Shown piece by piece: positions 1 through 6,002 of a stretch of 6,051 nucleotides of DNA (position 1 is the first letter of the stretch; each line of letters starts with the position of its first letter). Position numbers and translations under genes: made by a program. Source of the stretch: DASRCB01 sp035653295. GTDB lineage: Bacteria > Acidobacteriota > Terriglobia > Bryobacterales > Bryobacteraceae. The stretch is from the NCBI GenBank assembly GCA_035653295.1, contig DASRCB010000322.1, positions 1-6,051 on the forward strand, in the 5' to 3' direction. Under the pieces are notes generated by a model. That model saw nothing but the letters and a program-made list of their open reading frames with translations, did no database searches and was not told the DNA's origin.

Positions 1-151
1 TCTCGGCACAGCATCCTCTCCTTCGTACGCAGTCACTTCGCCCTGGCGCTGCGCGGCTGCTGGTTCGGGTCGGCATGATCCCATGGTACGGGAGTGCACC
101 AGTGTGGTGCAGCGGGCGCGCGTGGACAAGCCGGGCCCGTCGCAGTAACGC
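1..151. other. Left-edge region without an assignable gene
   Basis: I cannot assign a gene here. On the + strand, frames are open from the left edge to stops at 76-78 and 146-148, but neither short translation resembles a family I recognise, so a gene entering from the left is possible but unsupported. On the - strand there is an AAGGAG at 18-23 (read in reverse complement) followed three bases later by an ATG at 14-12. This could be the start of a gene running off the left edge, downstream of and co-directional with the FecR-like gene. Only four codons of it would be visible. The one clear structure is the hairpin at 95-111. Confidence 0.4.
95..111. other. Perfect 7-bp hairpin beyond the 3' end of the FecR-like gene
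   Basis: TGCACCA and TGGTGCA are exact inverted repeats separated by GTG. The hairpin lies 41-57 bases beyond the stop codon of the - strand FecR-like gene. It could be a transcription-termination or mRNA 3'-end structure, but no T-run follows on either strand, so it is not a canonical intrinsic terminator. A stem of this size can also occur by chance in GC-rich DNA. Confidence 0.4.
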
Positions 152-1216
152 TCAGCGATGGGCGGCTCCGTGAATGATCGGCTGCGCGCTGCGCAGAGGC
201 GCCGGCCTATAAACCGGGGGCGCAGTTCGGGGAGGCGCAATTCGCGGCGGCGCGGTTCGTGGTGTTCCAATCCGCGGAACGCCGATCAGGGGCGGACCGA
301 CCCGGGGAGCGCCGATGCCGAAAGAGTACGGCATTCCATGCGCGCCATGCGGGATGACCCGCGCGGGCGGCCACTGGCGTCCACCCCACACCAGGTAAAC
401 CGGAGAATAAAAGTACTGCTGGAGGTAGACGGCCGTCAGCGTGGATTGAAACGGACTCCAGAAGCTCAGGCCGTACGGGTCGCCGATATCCACGGAGGGA
501 ACGCTGCCGCCCGGAAAATAGGTGTATCCGCCGGCGGCAAGCCCGGAGGAATCGGCCTGGCCGGGGTCGTCCACAATTCCCGCCGCGACGGTATTGTCGG
601 TCGCTATCGCCTCGCTGCGCAGCAACGCCCAGTGTTTGAAATCGTCGTTTCCGGGCGTTTTGGCAGGCTCGGCGAGCAGGACGTCCGCGAGCGGAAGCGT
701 TTCGCCTTCGTGAACCGTCACCGGCGCCGCGCCTGACTTCCCACTCACCACGGCATCGCCCTGATACGGCCGGACGCTGGCCGGCGAGGTGTCGATTCTG
801 AGAACGCCCTTTTGCGGAACCCGGATTTCCCAGTTCTGATAAGCAAGCGCAACAGCCGTGCCGGGCGTAATCTCAGTGGCCTCGAGAATCGCTGACCCTC
901 GAACCAGGGCCACGCGCGTATCGGCGAAAGTCGTCGAGAGCATGCGGATGGAGCTGTTTTGGTCGATGCGCAGAAACACACCCGGCGTGAGAAGCACTTC
1001 GGCGCGGCCGACCCCGGTGCGCAGTTCCTGGCCCGCCTCGATGTCGGGGAAGCGCCCGAACTTCTGCTCGAGCTGCGCGTCGCCCAGGAAAACATCCCCG
1101 ACGAAGAAATAGAGGATACCGGAATGGGTAGATACGACGGACTGGGCGCTGACGGAAATCGCGGCTGCTGAAAACAGCGCGCACAGTGCGAGCACGCTTC
1201 TGCCCATGAGCGTCAT
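152..1216 (-). CDS. Secreted FecR-like domain protein with C-terminal Pro-Arg pentapeptide repeats
   Basis: The product is 354 aa. Residues 1-24 look like a Sec signal peptide: Arg6, a hydrophobic stretch at 8-20, and a V-S-A signal peptidase I site before Gln25. Residues of about 35-180 resemble a FecR domain (beta-rich, with G-Q-E-L-R-T-G at 62-68, R-A-E-V-L-L at 71-76, and P-G-V-F-L-R-I at 78-84). There is no N-terminal cytoplasmic anti-sigma region, no internal membrane segment and no sigma-factor gene alongside, so this is unlikely to be a classical FecR iron regulator. It looks like the stand-alone exported FecR-domain proteins common in Acidobacteria, whose role is unknown. Residues 228-282 are rich in Tyr, Trp and Phe, and the tail is Pro/Arg repeats. 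I chose the start at 1216 because GAGG lies a few bases upstream; Met4 (1206) is possible but has no ribosome binding site. It is divergent from the hopanoid operon, so a functional link is not implied. Confidence 0.75.
   Translation of the reverse strand: MTLMGRSVLALCALFSAAAISVSAQSVVSTHSGILYFFVGDVFLGDAQLEQKFGRFPDIEAGQELRTGVGRAEVLLTPGVFLRIDQNSSIRMLSTTFADTRVALVRGSAILEATEITPGTAVALAYQNWEIRVPQKGVLRIDTSPASVRPYQGDAVVSGKSGAAPVTVHEGETLPLADVLLAEPAKTPGNDDFKHWALLRSEAIATDNTVAAGIVDDPGQADSSGLAAGGYTYFPGGSVPSVDIGDPYGLSFWSPFQSTLTAVYLQQYFYSPVYLVWGGRQWPPARVIPHGAHGMPYSFGIGAPRVGPPLIGVPRIGTPRTAPPRIAPPRTAPPVYRPAPLRSAQPIIHGAAHR
206..310 (-). repeat. Seven in-frame 15-bp units encoding a Pro-Arg pentapeptide repeat
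   Basis: Residues 303-337 of the FecR-like protein divide into seven consecutive pentapeptides with consensus x-P-R-[IVT]-[GA]. The second unit (PPLIG) and the last (PPVYR) are degenerate. The DNA shows the same 15-bp period, clearest at about 215-260. The period is a multiple of three, so gain or loss of a unit would keep the frame. The segment is Pro-rich and positively charged and is probably extended and disordered. A cell-envelope or surface-binding tail is a reasonable guess, but nothing in the sequence proves it. Confidence 0.8.
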
Positions 1217-1230
1217 GGCGCCTCGAAACG

Positions 1231-1259
1231 AGTATGCGCCGGACGGGTCATCTCGTCAA
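1231..1259 (-). promoter_or_regulatory. Predicted sigma70-type promoter for the FecR-like gene
   Basis: Read on the - strand, TTGACG (1259-1254) is one mismatch from the -35 consensus. It is followed by exactly 17 bases and then CATACT (1236-1231), a 4/6 match to the -10 consensus. Transcription would begin near 1224, giving a leader of about 8 bases containing GAGG just before the ATG at 1216. Spacing and position fit well; the -10 box is weak. Confidence 0.5.
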
Positions 1260-1280
1260 TGCGGATCCATTCCTGCGCGC

Positions 1281-1290
1281 GGGAATTCCC
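1281..1290. promoter_or_regulatory. Perfect 10-bp palindrome GGGAATTCCC, possible operator
   Basis: GGGAATTCCC equals its own reverse complement. It lies in the divergent spacer where the -35 element of the ispH promoter would be expected, about 25-34 bases before the inferred start of transcription, and no TTGACA-like box is present there. A dimeric regulator bound here could repress or activate ispH. It lies about 60 bases upstream of the inferred FecR-like transcription start, so it could act on both genes. I do not recognise the regulator. A single short palindrome could also be chance. Confidence 0.35.
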
Positions 1291-1299
1291 ACAACCCAC

Positions 1300-1308
1300 T
1301 GGTATAAT
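1300..1308 (+). promoter_or_regulatory. Extended -10 promoter (TGGTATAAT) for the ispH-shc-hpn operon
   Basis: TATAAT at 1303-1308 is a perfect -10 consensus in otherwise GC-rich DNA. It is preceded by TG at 1300-1301, the extended -10 motif. No -35 box is visible at spacings of 16-18, which is typical of extended -10 promoters. Transcription should start about seven bases downstream, near 1315. That leaves only about 4-6 bases before the ispH ATG at 1320, so the message would be nearly leaderless. Confidence 0.75.
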
Positions 1309-1319
1309 GTCAGTTAACT

Positions 1320-2267
1320 ATGGAGAAGCGCATTATCCTGCTGCGTCCGCGCGGTTTTTGCGCGGGCGTGGTGCGCGCTATCGATGTCGTGAAGATTGTG
1401 CTCGATCTTTACGGCGCGCCGGTTTACGTCCGCAAGGAGATCGTTCACAACCGCCATGTCGTCGACGAGCTGCGCCGCGCCGGGGCCATTTTCATCGAGG
1501 AACTCGAGGAAGTGCCCGAGGGCGCGCGCGTCATTTTCAGCGCGCATGGCGTTTCCCCGGCTGTGCGCGAGCAGGCGAAGAAGCGCCGGCTGGACGTAAT
1601 CGACGCCACCTGCCCGCTGGTCACCAAGGTTCACCTCGAGAGCCGGAAATTCGCCAAAACCGGTTACACGATCGTGCTCATCGGCCATGCGGGGCACGAC
1701 GAAGTGATCGGGACGATGGGCGAAGCGCCCGAATCCACGTTTCTGGTCTCAACGGTGGAGGATGTCGAGAACCTGCGCGTTCCCGATCCCAGCCGGGTCG
1801 CGTACCTCACGCAGACCACGCTCAGCCTCGACGAAACCCGCGACATCGTGCAGCGGCTGAAGGAGCGCTTTCCGGCCATCGTTGGCCCCAAGAGCCAGGA
1901 CATCTGCTACGCGACCGAAAACCGGCAGCTCGGCGTGAAAGCTGTCGCGCCGATGTGCGACGTGCTGCTGGTGGTGGGCTCGCAGAACAGCTCGAATTCC
2001 CGCCGCCTCGTTGAAGTCTGCCAGAAGGAGGGCGTGCCGTCGTACCTGGTGGACGATTCGCGTGAAGTCAATCCCGCGTGGCTGGAGAGCGCCGCAACGG
2101 TTGCCGTGACGGCGGGCGCGTCGGCTCCCGAGCATCTGGTTCAGGACCTGGTCGGGTGTCTGCAAACCCGCTTCGGCTTCGGCAAGCTCGAGGAGGTCGA
2201 GCTGAAGGAAGAGGACGTTCGCTTCCATCTGCCCATCGGGCTCGAGGGCGTGCCGCTGCGGGCATGA
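1320..2267 (+). CDS. ispH: 4-hydroxy-3-methylbut-2-enyl diphosphate reductase (IspH/LytB)
   Basis: This enzyme carries out the last step of the MEP isoprenoid pathway, reducing HMBPP to IPP and DMAPP with a [4Fe-4S] cluster in the cytoplasm. The 315-aa product is normal length. The three cluster cysteines are Cys14 (in RPRGFCAG), Cys98 (in DATCPLVTKVH) and Cys196 (in DICYATENRQ). Substrate-pocket residues match E. coli IspH: His43 (IVHNRH), His76 (SAHGVSP), His126 and Glu128 (GHAGHDEV), the TQTT motif at 164-167, Ser224/Ser225/Asn226 in GSQNSSNS, and Ser268. The ATG at 1320 is the first possible start because an in-frame TAA lies at 1305-1307. There is no Shine-Dalgarno sequence, which fits the almost leaderless promoter just upstream. 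The stop overlaps the cyclase start (ATGA), so the C5 precursor enzyme heads the hopanoid operon. No active-site residue is missing. Confidence 0.97.
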   Translation: MEKRIILLRPRGFCAGVVRAIDVVKIVLDLYGAPVYVRKEIVHNRHVVDELRRAGAIFIEELEEVPEGARVIFSAHGVSPAVREQAKKRRLDVIDATCPLVTKVHLESRKFAKTGYTIVLIGHAGHDEVIGTMGEAPESTFLVSTVEDVENLRVPDPSRVAYLTQTTLSLDETRDIVQRLKERFPAIVGPKSQDICYATENRQLGVKAVAPMCDVLLVVGSQNSSNSRRLVEVCQKEGVPSYLVDDSREVNPAWLESAATVAVTAGASAPEHLVQDLVGCLQTRFGFGKLEEVELKEEDVRFHLPIGLEGVPLRA

Positions 2268-4168
2268 CGCCCGGGCTGGACACGACGAACCGCGCCCTGC
2301 TTTCCGGCGCGGGCGAGGCCGCCCGCCGCGCCACCGAATATCTGCTCGCGTCGCAGCATCCGGACGGTTACTGGATCGCGCCGCTGACGGCCGACACGAC
2401 GCTGGAGAGCGACTTCGTCCTGCTCCAGCTCTGGTTGTATCCGCCGCAGGCCGGCGACTGGCGTCCGCCCACGCGCCCGCTGATCGACAAAGCCGTACGG
2501 TCCATCCTGGCGCGCCAGTTACCGGATGGCGGGTTCAACATCTACCCCGAAGGGCCCGCGGAGCTCAACGCCACCATCAAGGCCTACGTCGCTTTCAAGC
2601 TCGGGGGCATGTCCGCGGACGACCCGCGCCTGGTCCGCGCGCGCGAATCCATTCTGCGCGGCGGCGGTCTTCAGGCGGCCAACAGCTACGTCCGCATCAA
2701 TCTCAGCCTCTTCGGCCTGTACCCGCGAGCGGACACGCCGACCATTCCTCCGCAACTCATCCTCGCCGAGGGCCTGCTGCATCGGATGTCCTCGTGGACC
2801 CGGTCGATCGTGGTCCCGCTCTCGATCGTGCAGACCCTGGGCCAGGGCCGCCCGGTGCCGCGGGGTTTCACGGTTGCCGAGTTGATGGCCCCGGGGGTCG
2901 GCACGGCGCTCCGGAACGACGCCGACCTCTTCTCCTGGCGGGGCTTTTTCTATCGAACGGACGCGTTGCTCAAGTTTGTCCAAAAGCGCTGGCCGCGCGC
3001 TCTGCGCGATCGCGCCATCCGCAAAGCCGAACAGTGGATCCTCGCGCGCACGCGCTACAGCGATGGGCTGGGCGCCATTTTTCCGTCGATCATGTACAGC
3101 ATCATGGCGCTGGACGTGCTCGGCTACCCGCCCGATCAGCGCGACCGCGCCGAGGCGCAGAGCCAGTGCGATCGGCTCCTGCGCGATGACGGCGAGCGGT
3201 TTTATTTCCAGCCCTGTACGTCCGTGGTGTGGGACACGGCAATCGCGGCGTACGCGCTCGCGGATGACCCTTCGTTCCCGCGCGAGCGCCTCAGCACCGC
3301 AGCCGACTGGCTGCTGTCGAAGGAAGTTCGGCACAAGGGCGACTGGGCCTGGCGCCGGCCGAAGACCCCGCCTTCGGGCTGGAGCTTCCAGTTCGCCAAC
3401 GAGTTCAACCCCGACATCGATGACACGGCCATGGTGCTGCTGGCGCTGTCGCGCGCGCGAGAGGGATCGGCCGCGGCGCAGCGCGGCCTGCGCTGGATCA
3501 CGGGCATGCAGTCGCGCGATGGCGGCTGGGCGGCTTTCGATGCCGACTGCCAGTGGGCGCCGCTCGGCCAGGTTCCGTTCGCCGATCACAACGCCATGCT
3601 CGACCCCACCTGTCCGGACATTACCGGACGCGTGCTGGAAGCGTACGCGGCACTCGGCGAGGCTAACGCGCCCGCGGTTCGGCGCGGCATCCAATGGCTG
3701 GTGAAATCGCAGGAGCAGGACGGAAGCTGGTGGGCGCGCTGGGGCGTCGATTACATCTACGGCACGTGTTTTGCTCTGCGCGGCCTTGCTGCGGCGGGTC
3801 AGAGCGATCGCGAGGCGCACATTCTTCGCGCGGGCGAATGGCTGCGGGCGATTCAGAACGCCGATGGCGGCTGGGGCGAGAGCTGCGCCAGCTATGAGCA
3901 GTCGATGTACGTCCCGGCGGCGAGCACGCCCTCCCAGACCGCCTGGGCGATTCTTGGCTTGCTCGCCGGCGGCGACCCGGCCAGCCTCAGCGTCCGCAAA
4001 GGAATCGAGTATCTGATCGACACGCAGCAGCCCGACGGCACATGGGCCGAGCACCTCGCGACCGGTACGGGCTTCCCGCGCGTCTTTTACCTGCGCTTCG
4101 ACATGTATCGGACGGCGTTCCCGCTGCTGGCGCTGAACGCCTGGCGCAATGCGAGGTCAGGGGCATGA
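2264..4168 (+). CDS. shc: Squalene-hopene cyclase
   Basis: This is a class II triterpene cyclase, normally a monotopic membrane enzyme, converting squalene to hopene and hopanol. The product is 634 aa, within the usual range. The catalytic D-x-D-D motif is D384-I-D-D387, with Asp386 the expected proton donor, inside GWSFQFANEFNPDIDDT. QW repeats (Q-x-x-D-G-x-W) occur at 31-37, 416-422, 483-489, 531-537 and 588-594, with a variant at 85-91. Glu48 in LESD and Trp323-Asp324 in VVWDT are also family landmarks. The D-x-D-D motif (not the D-C-T-A-E of oxidosqualene cyclases) and the intact two-domain length support hopene formation. Near the C-terminus, FYLRFDMY (608-615) has Phe612 where the Alicyclobacillus enzyme has Tyr609, and Arg456 stands at the position of its His451. 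I chose the ATG at 2264 because it overlaps the ispH stop as ATGA; an open frame extends back to 2078 but lies inside ispH. Confidence 0.97.
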   Translation: MTPGLDTTNRALLSGAGEAARRATEYLLASQHPDGYWIAPLTADTTLESDFVLLQLWLYPPQAGDWRPPTRPLIDKAVRSILARQLPDGGFNIYPEGPAELNATIKAYVAFKLGGMSADDPRLVRARESILRGGGLQAANSYVRINLSLFGLYPRADTPTIPPQLILAEGLLHRMSSWTRSIVVPLSIVQTLGQGRPVPRGFTVAELMAPGVGTALRNDADLFSWRGFFYRTDALLKFVQKRWPRALRDRAIRKAEQWILARTRYSDGLGAIFPSIMYSIMALDVLGYPPDQRDRAEAQSQCDRLLRDDGERFYFQPCTSVVWDTAIAAYALADDPSFPRERLSTAADWLLSKEVRHKGDWAWRRPKTPPSGWSFQFANEFNPDIDDTAMVLLALSRAREGSAAAQRGLRWITGMQSRDGGWAAFDADCQWAPLGQVPFADHNAMLDPTCPDITGRVLEAYAALGEANAPAVRRGIQWLVKSQEQDGSWWARWGVDYIYGTCFALRGLAAAGQSDREAHILRAGEWLRAIQNADGGWGESCASYEQSMYVPAASTPSQTAWAILGLLAGGDPASLSVRKGIEYLIDTQQPDGTWAEHLATGTGFPRVFYLRFDMYRTAFPLLALNAWRNARSGA

Positions 4169-4281
4169 GTCAGCGCTCTTTGGGAGGCGGGGCGTCGCCG
4201 TGCGGCGGGCCGCCAGCCCATCTGGTCGTTTGCAACACACCGGACAGCATGCAGGCCAAAGGCCTGCTCCACAACCCGTGA
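4165..4281 (+). CDS. Possible 38-codon coupling ORF between shc and hpnA
   Basis: A 38-codon ORF starts at an ATG overlapping the shc stop (ATGA, 4165-4168) and ends at a TGA overlapping the hpnA GTG start (GTGA, 4278-4281). It therefore fills the shc-hpnA gap exactly. GAGG at 4153-4156 lies eight bases before the ATG, a reasonable ribosome binding site. The peptide begins MSQRSLGGGASPCGG, has two cysteines and no membrane segment, and resembles nothing I recognise. Its role, if translated, may be to carry ribosomes from shc to hpnA, whose own start has no Shine-Dalgarno sequence. It may instead be a chance reading of spacer DNA, and I cannot tell which from one sequence. Confidence 0.35.
   Translation: MSQRSLGGGASPCGGPPAHLVVCNTPDSMQAKGLLHNP
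4251..4267 (+). promoter_or_regulatory. Perfect 7-bp hairpin just upstream of the hpnA start
   Basis: GCAGGCC and GGCCTGC are exact inverted repeats around an AAA loop, ending ten bases before the GTG at 4278. In mRNA this structure would occupy the region where a ribosome binding site should be, and none is seen. Ribosomes translating the small ORF at 4165-4281 would unfold it, which would fit translational coupling of hpnA. No T-run follows, so it is not a terminator. Confidence 0.45.
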
Positions 4282-5252
4282 AGCCGACCCTCGTCACCGG
4301 CGCGAGCGGATTCATTGGCTGGCACGTCGCGCGAGTGCTTCAGGAAAAAGGCCACCATGTCCGCGCCCTGGTGCGTTCTGGCAGCAGCGTTCGCGATCTG
4401 GATGTCGAAACCGTTACAGGCGACCTGCGCGATCCCGCCTCGCTCGATCGCGCCGCCCAGGGGTGCGGGCTCGTTTTCCACGTCGCCGCCGATTACCGGC
4501 TGTGGGCCAAACACCCACACGAACTGTTCGCGTCGAACGTCGACGGCACGCGCAACGTGCTCGAAGCTGCACGAAAAGCAGGGGTTGACCGCGTGGTCTA
4601 CACCAGCACGGTAGGGTGCATCGGCATGCCCCGCGGGGGAGTCGGCGACGAGAGAACGCCCGTCGCCGCCGCCGACATGACCGGTCCCTACAAACGTTCC
4701 AAGTGGGAGGCCGAGCAGGCCGCGCTCACCGCGGCATGTACCGGGCTGCCGGTGGTAATCGTCAATCCAACAGCGCCGATCGGCGATCATGACGTGAAGC
4801 CGACCCCCACTGGCAGAATTATCCTGGACTTCCTCGCGGGCAGGATGCCGGCGTACGTGGACACGGGCCTGAACCTCGTGGATGTCCGCGATACCGCGGC
4901 CGGTCATCTGCTTGCCGCCGAGCGCGGCCGGACCGGGGAGCGGTACATCCTCGGCTGCGAGAACCTGACCCTGGCGCAAATCTTCGGTAAGCTGGAGAAG
5001 ATAAGCGGATTACGAGCGCCACGGATGCGTATCCCGTATGTGGTGGCGTATGCGGCGGGCCTGGCCAGCACGGCTTGGGCTGAGGTCACGGGCAGGGAGC
5101 CGCGTGCGCCCCTGGATGCCGTAAAGATGGCGCATAAGAAGATGTTCGTTCAGCACGCCAAGGCGGCGAGCGAACTGGGATTTTCTCCAGAGCCGGTGGA
5201 CGGGGCTTTAGCGCGGGCCGTCAACTGGTTTCGCGAAAATGGATATGTGTAG
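4278..5252 (+). CDS. hpnA: Hopanoid-associated sugar epimerase-like SDR (HpnA)
   Basis: This is an extended short-chain dehydrogenase/reductase of the NAD-dependent epimerase type, found repeatedly in hopanoid gene clusters. Its exact substrate is not established. The 324-aa product begins directly with the Rossmann fold: G-A-S-G-F-I-G at 8-14 is the GxxGxxG cofactor loop, with G-D-L at 48-50. H-V-A-A-D-Y-R-L-W (68-76) is the segment I associate with HpnA. The catalytic residues are Ser110/Thr111 (in VVYTSTVG) and Y138-K-R-S-K142 (YxxxK). I chose the GTG at 4278 because the Rossmann strand starts right after it; an ATG in the same frame at 4149 would add 43 unlike residues overlapping the end of shc. 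There is no clear ribosome binding site at the GTG. hpnG follows after nine bases, and no hpnB glycosyltransferase, a frequent partner, lies next to it here. Confidence 0.88.
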   Translation: MKPTLVTGASGFIGWHVARVLQEKGHHVRALVRSGSSVRDLDVETVTGDLRDPASLDRAAQGCGLVFHVAADYRLWAKHPHELFASNVDGTRNVLEAARKAGVDRVVYTSTVGCIGMPRGGVGDERTPVAAADMTGPYKRSKWEAEQAALTAACTGLPVVIVNPTAPIGDHDVKPTPTGRIILDFLAGRMPAYVDTGLNLVDVRDTAAGHLLAAERGRTGERYILGCENLTLAQIFGKLEKISGLRAPRMRIPYVVAYAAGLASTAWAEVTGREPRAPLDAVKMAHKKMFVQHAKAASELGFSPEPVDGALARAVNWFRENGYV

Positions 5253-5261
5253 CCGGAGTTG

Positions 5262-5954
5262 ATGGACGTGGGCGTGCTTGCGTTCATTGCCGCAGAGTCG
5301 CGGGAGCTGTCGGGGCTGCTGGCGCGCGCCGGCCAGGTTCACAGGCTGGACCTGGACGTGGCGTTTGGCCGGGGGTTCGCGCTGGACGGCCGCGACGCAG
5401 TGGGCGTGGCAAACGGCCCCGGGCCGGAACTGGCCGGCAGGGCCCTGGATGTACTCAGGGGAGGGTACGAACTGGACGCAGTGATCAGCATCGGATATTG
5501 CGGCGCTCTGGATCCGGCGCTTCGGCCCAACGACATCGTCGTCGGCGCGAGCGTAAACGGAAGTCTGACGCGGTCGCCGGTCACTTCGCGCGGCCACGCT
5601 TGCGGCGGCGTATTCTCGTCCGACCGCGTTGTCATCTCCGCGCGAGAGAAACACGAACTGCACAATACCGGCGCGATCGCGGTTGAGATGGAGGCAGGGG
5701 CGCTCGCCCTGCGCGCCGGGAACTGGGGCGTTCCTTTCTATTGCGTGCGGGTGGTGACCGACACGGCCGCCGAATCGCTGCCGCTCGATTTCAATGCCTG
5801 CCGCGGATCCGATGGGCGCTTCAGCCGTTCGCGGATTATCATGGCCGCGCTGCGGCGGCCGGGTGTGCTCTTTCCCGAGCTGATGAAACTGGACCGGCGC
5901 TGCAGAACGGCGTCGGAAGCACTGGGGGATTTTGTTGCAGATTGTCGATTCTGA
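5262..5954 (+). CDS. hpnG: Hopanoid-associated nucleosidase/phosphorylase (HpnG)
   Basis: HpnG belongs to the nucleoside phosphorylase/MTA-SAH nucleosidase superfamily. In other bacteria it removes adenine from adenosylhopane, leading to ribosylhopane and then C35 bacteriohopanepolyols. The 230-aa product shows the fold's landmarks: A-A-E12-S near the N-terminus, N-G-P-G at 51-54, G-Y-C-G-A-L-D (78-84) with N-D-I-V-V-G (90-95), V-E-M-E-A (141-145), and T-D167-T-A (166-169). By comparison with MTA/SAH nucleosidase, Glu12, Glu144 and Asp167 are the expected water-activating, ribose-binding and purine-protonating residues. I chose the ATG at 5262; GGAG at 5255-5258 is close, three bases before it, and a TTG at 5259 would add one residue. 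It follows hpnA by nine bases, so the two are surely co-transcribed. HpnH, which would make its substrate, is not in this window. Confidence 0.9.
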   Translation: MDVGVLAFIAAESRELSGLLARAGQVHRLDLDVAFGRGFALDGRDAVGVANGPGPELAGRALDVLRGGYELDAVISIGYCGALDPALRPNDIVVGASVNGSLTRSPVTSRGHACGGVFSSDRVVISAREKHELHNTGAIAVEMEAGALALRAGNWGVPFYCVRVVTDTAAESLPLDFNACRGSDGRFSRSRIIMAALRRPGVLFPELMKLDRRCRTASEALGDFVADCRF

Positions 5955-5982
5955 GTTAAGGACAGACGCCAGCCGGAACGCG

Positions 5983-6002
5983 GCGGCCTCCATGAAGGCC
6001 GC
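5983..6002 (+). promoter_or_regulatory. Hairpin with the MDR gene's start codon in its loop
   Basis: GCGGCCT (5983-5989) pairs perfectly with AGGCCGC (5996-6002), leaving a six-base loop that contains the ATG at 5992-5994. In mRNA this GC-rich stem would hinder initiation at that ATG. It may tune translation, or it may mean that the true start is upstream (see the TTG at 5935). Part of the stem lies in coding sequence, so chance is also possible. Confidence 0.35.

Noticed and set aside
95..111. Intrinsic terminator
   Set aside because: The stem is perfect, but there is no T-run on either side, so it is recorded only as a hairpin.
206..310. Short tandem repeats considered as a CRISPR array
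   Set aside because: The units are 15 bp, contiguous without spacers, and in frame within a coding region, so they are protein repeats.
158..736. 192-codon + strand frame opposite the FecR-like gene
   Set aside because: The opposite strand encodes a signal peptide and FecR-like domain in one continuous frame; this frame is Arg-rich with no motif.
1259..2014. 251-codon + strand frame overlapping ispH
   Set aside because: It is an out-of-frame shadow of ispH rich in Arg and Ala. The ATG at 1307-1309 in this frame lies inside the -10 region.
2078..2263. N-terminal extension of the cyclase from an earlier ATG
   Set aside because: It would read 62 codons inside ispH in another frame. The ATG at 2264 gives normal length, and the ATGA overlap is a typical operon junction.
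2519..4054. 511-codon open frame on the - strand
   Set aside because: It lies wholly opposite shc, whose protein has all its family motifs. Long antisense frames are expected in high-GC coding DNA, and the translation (many Arg, Ala and Pro) resembles no family.
2264..4168. Oxidosqualene cyclase or diterpene cyclase instead of SHC
   Set aside because: D-I-D-D replaces the D-C-T-A-E of oxidosqualene cyclases, the QW repeats cover the full two-domain length, and the neighbours are hopanoid genes.
4149..4277. 43-residue N-terminal extension of HpnA
   Set aside because: It precedes the Rossmann strand with non-conserved-looking sequence and overlaps shc. The GTG at 4278 places the GxxGxxG loop at the usual distance from the start.
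4170..4979. 269-codon open frame on the - strand
   Set aside because: It is antisense to hpnA, which has an intact cofactor loop and YxxxK; its translation is low-information GC-rich sequence.
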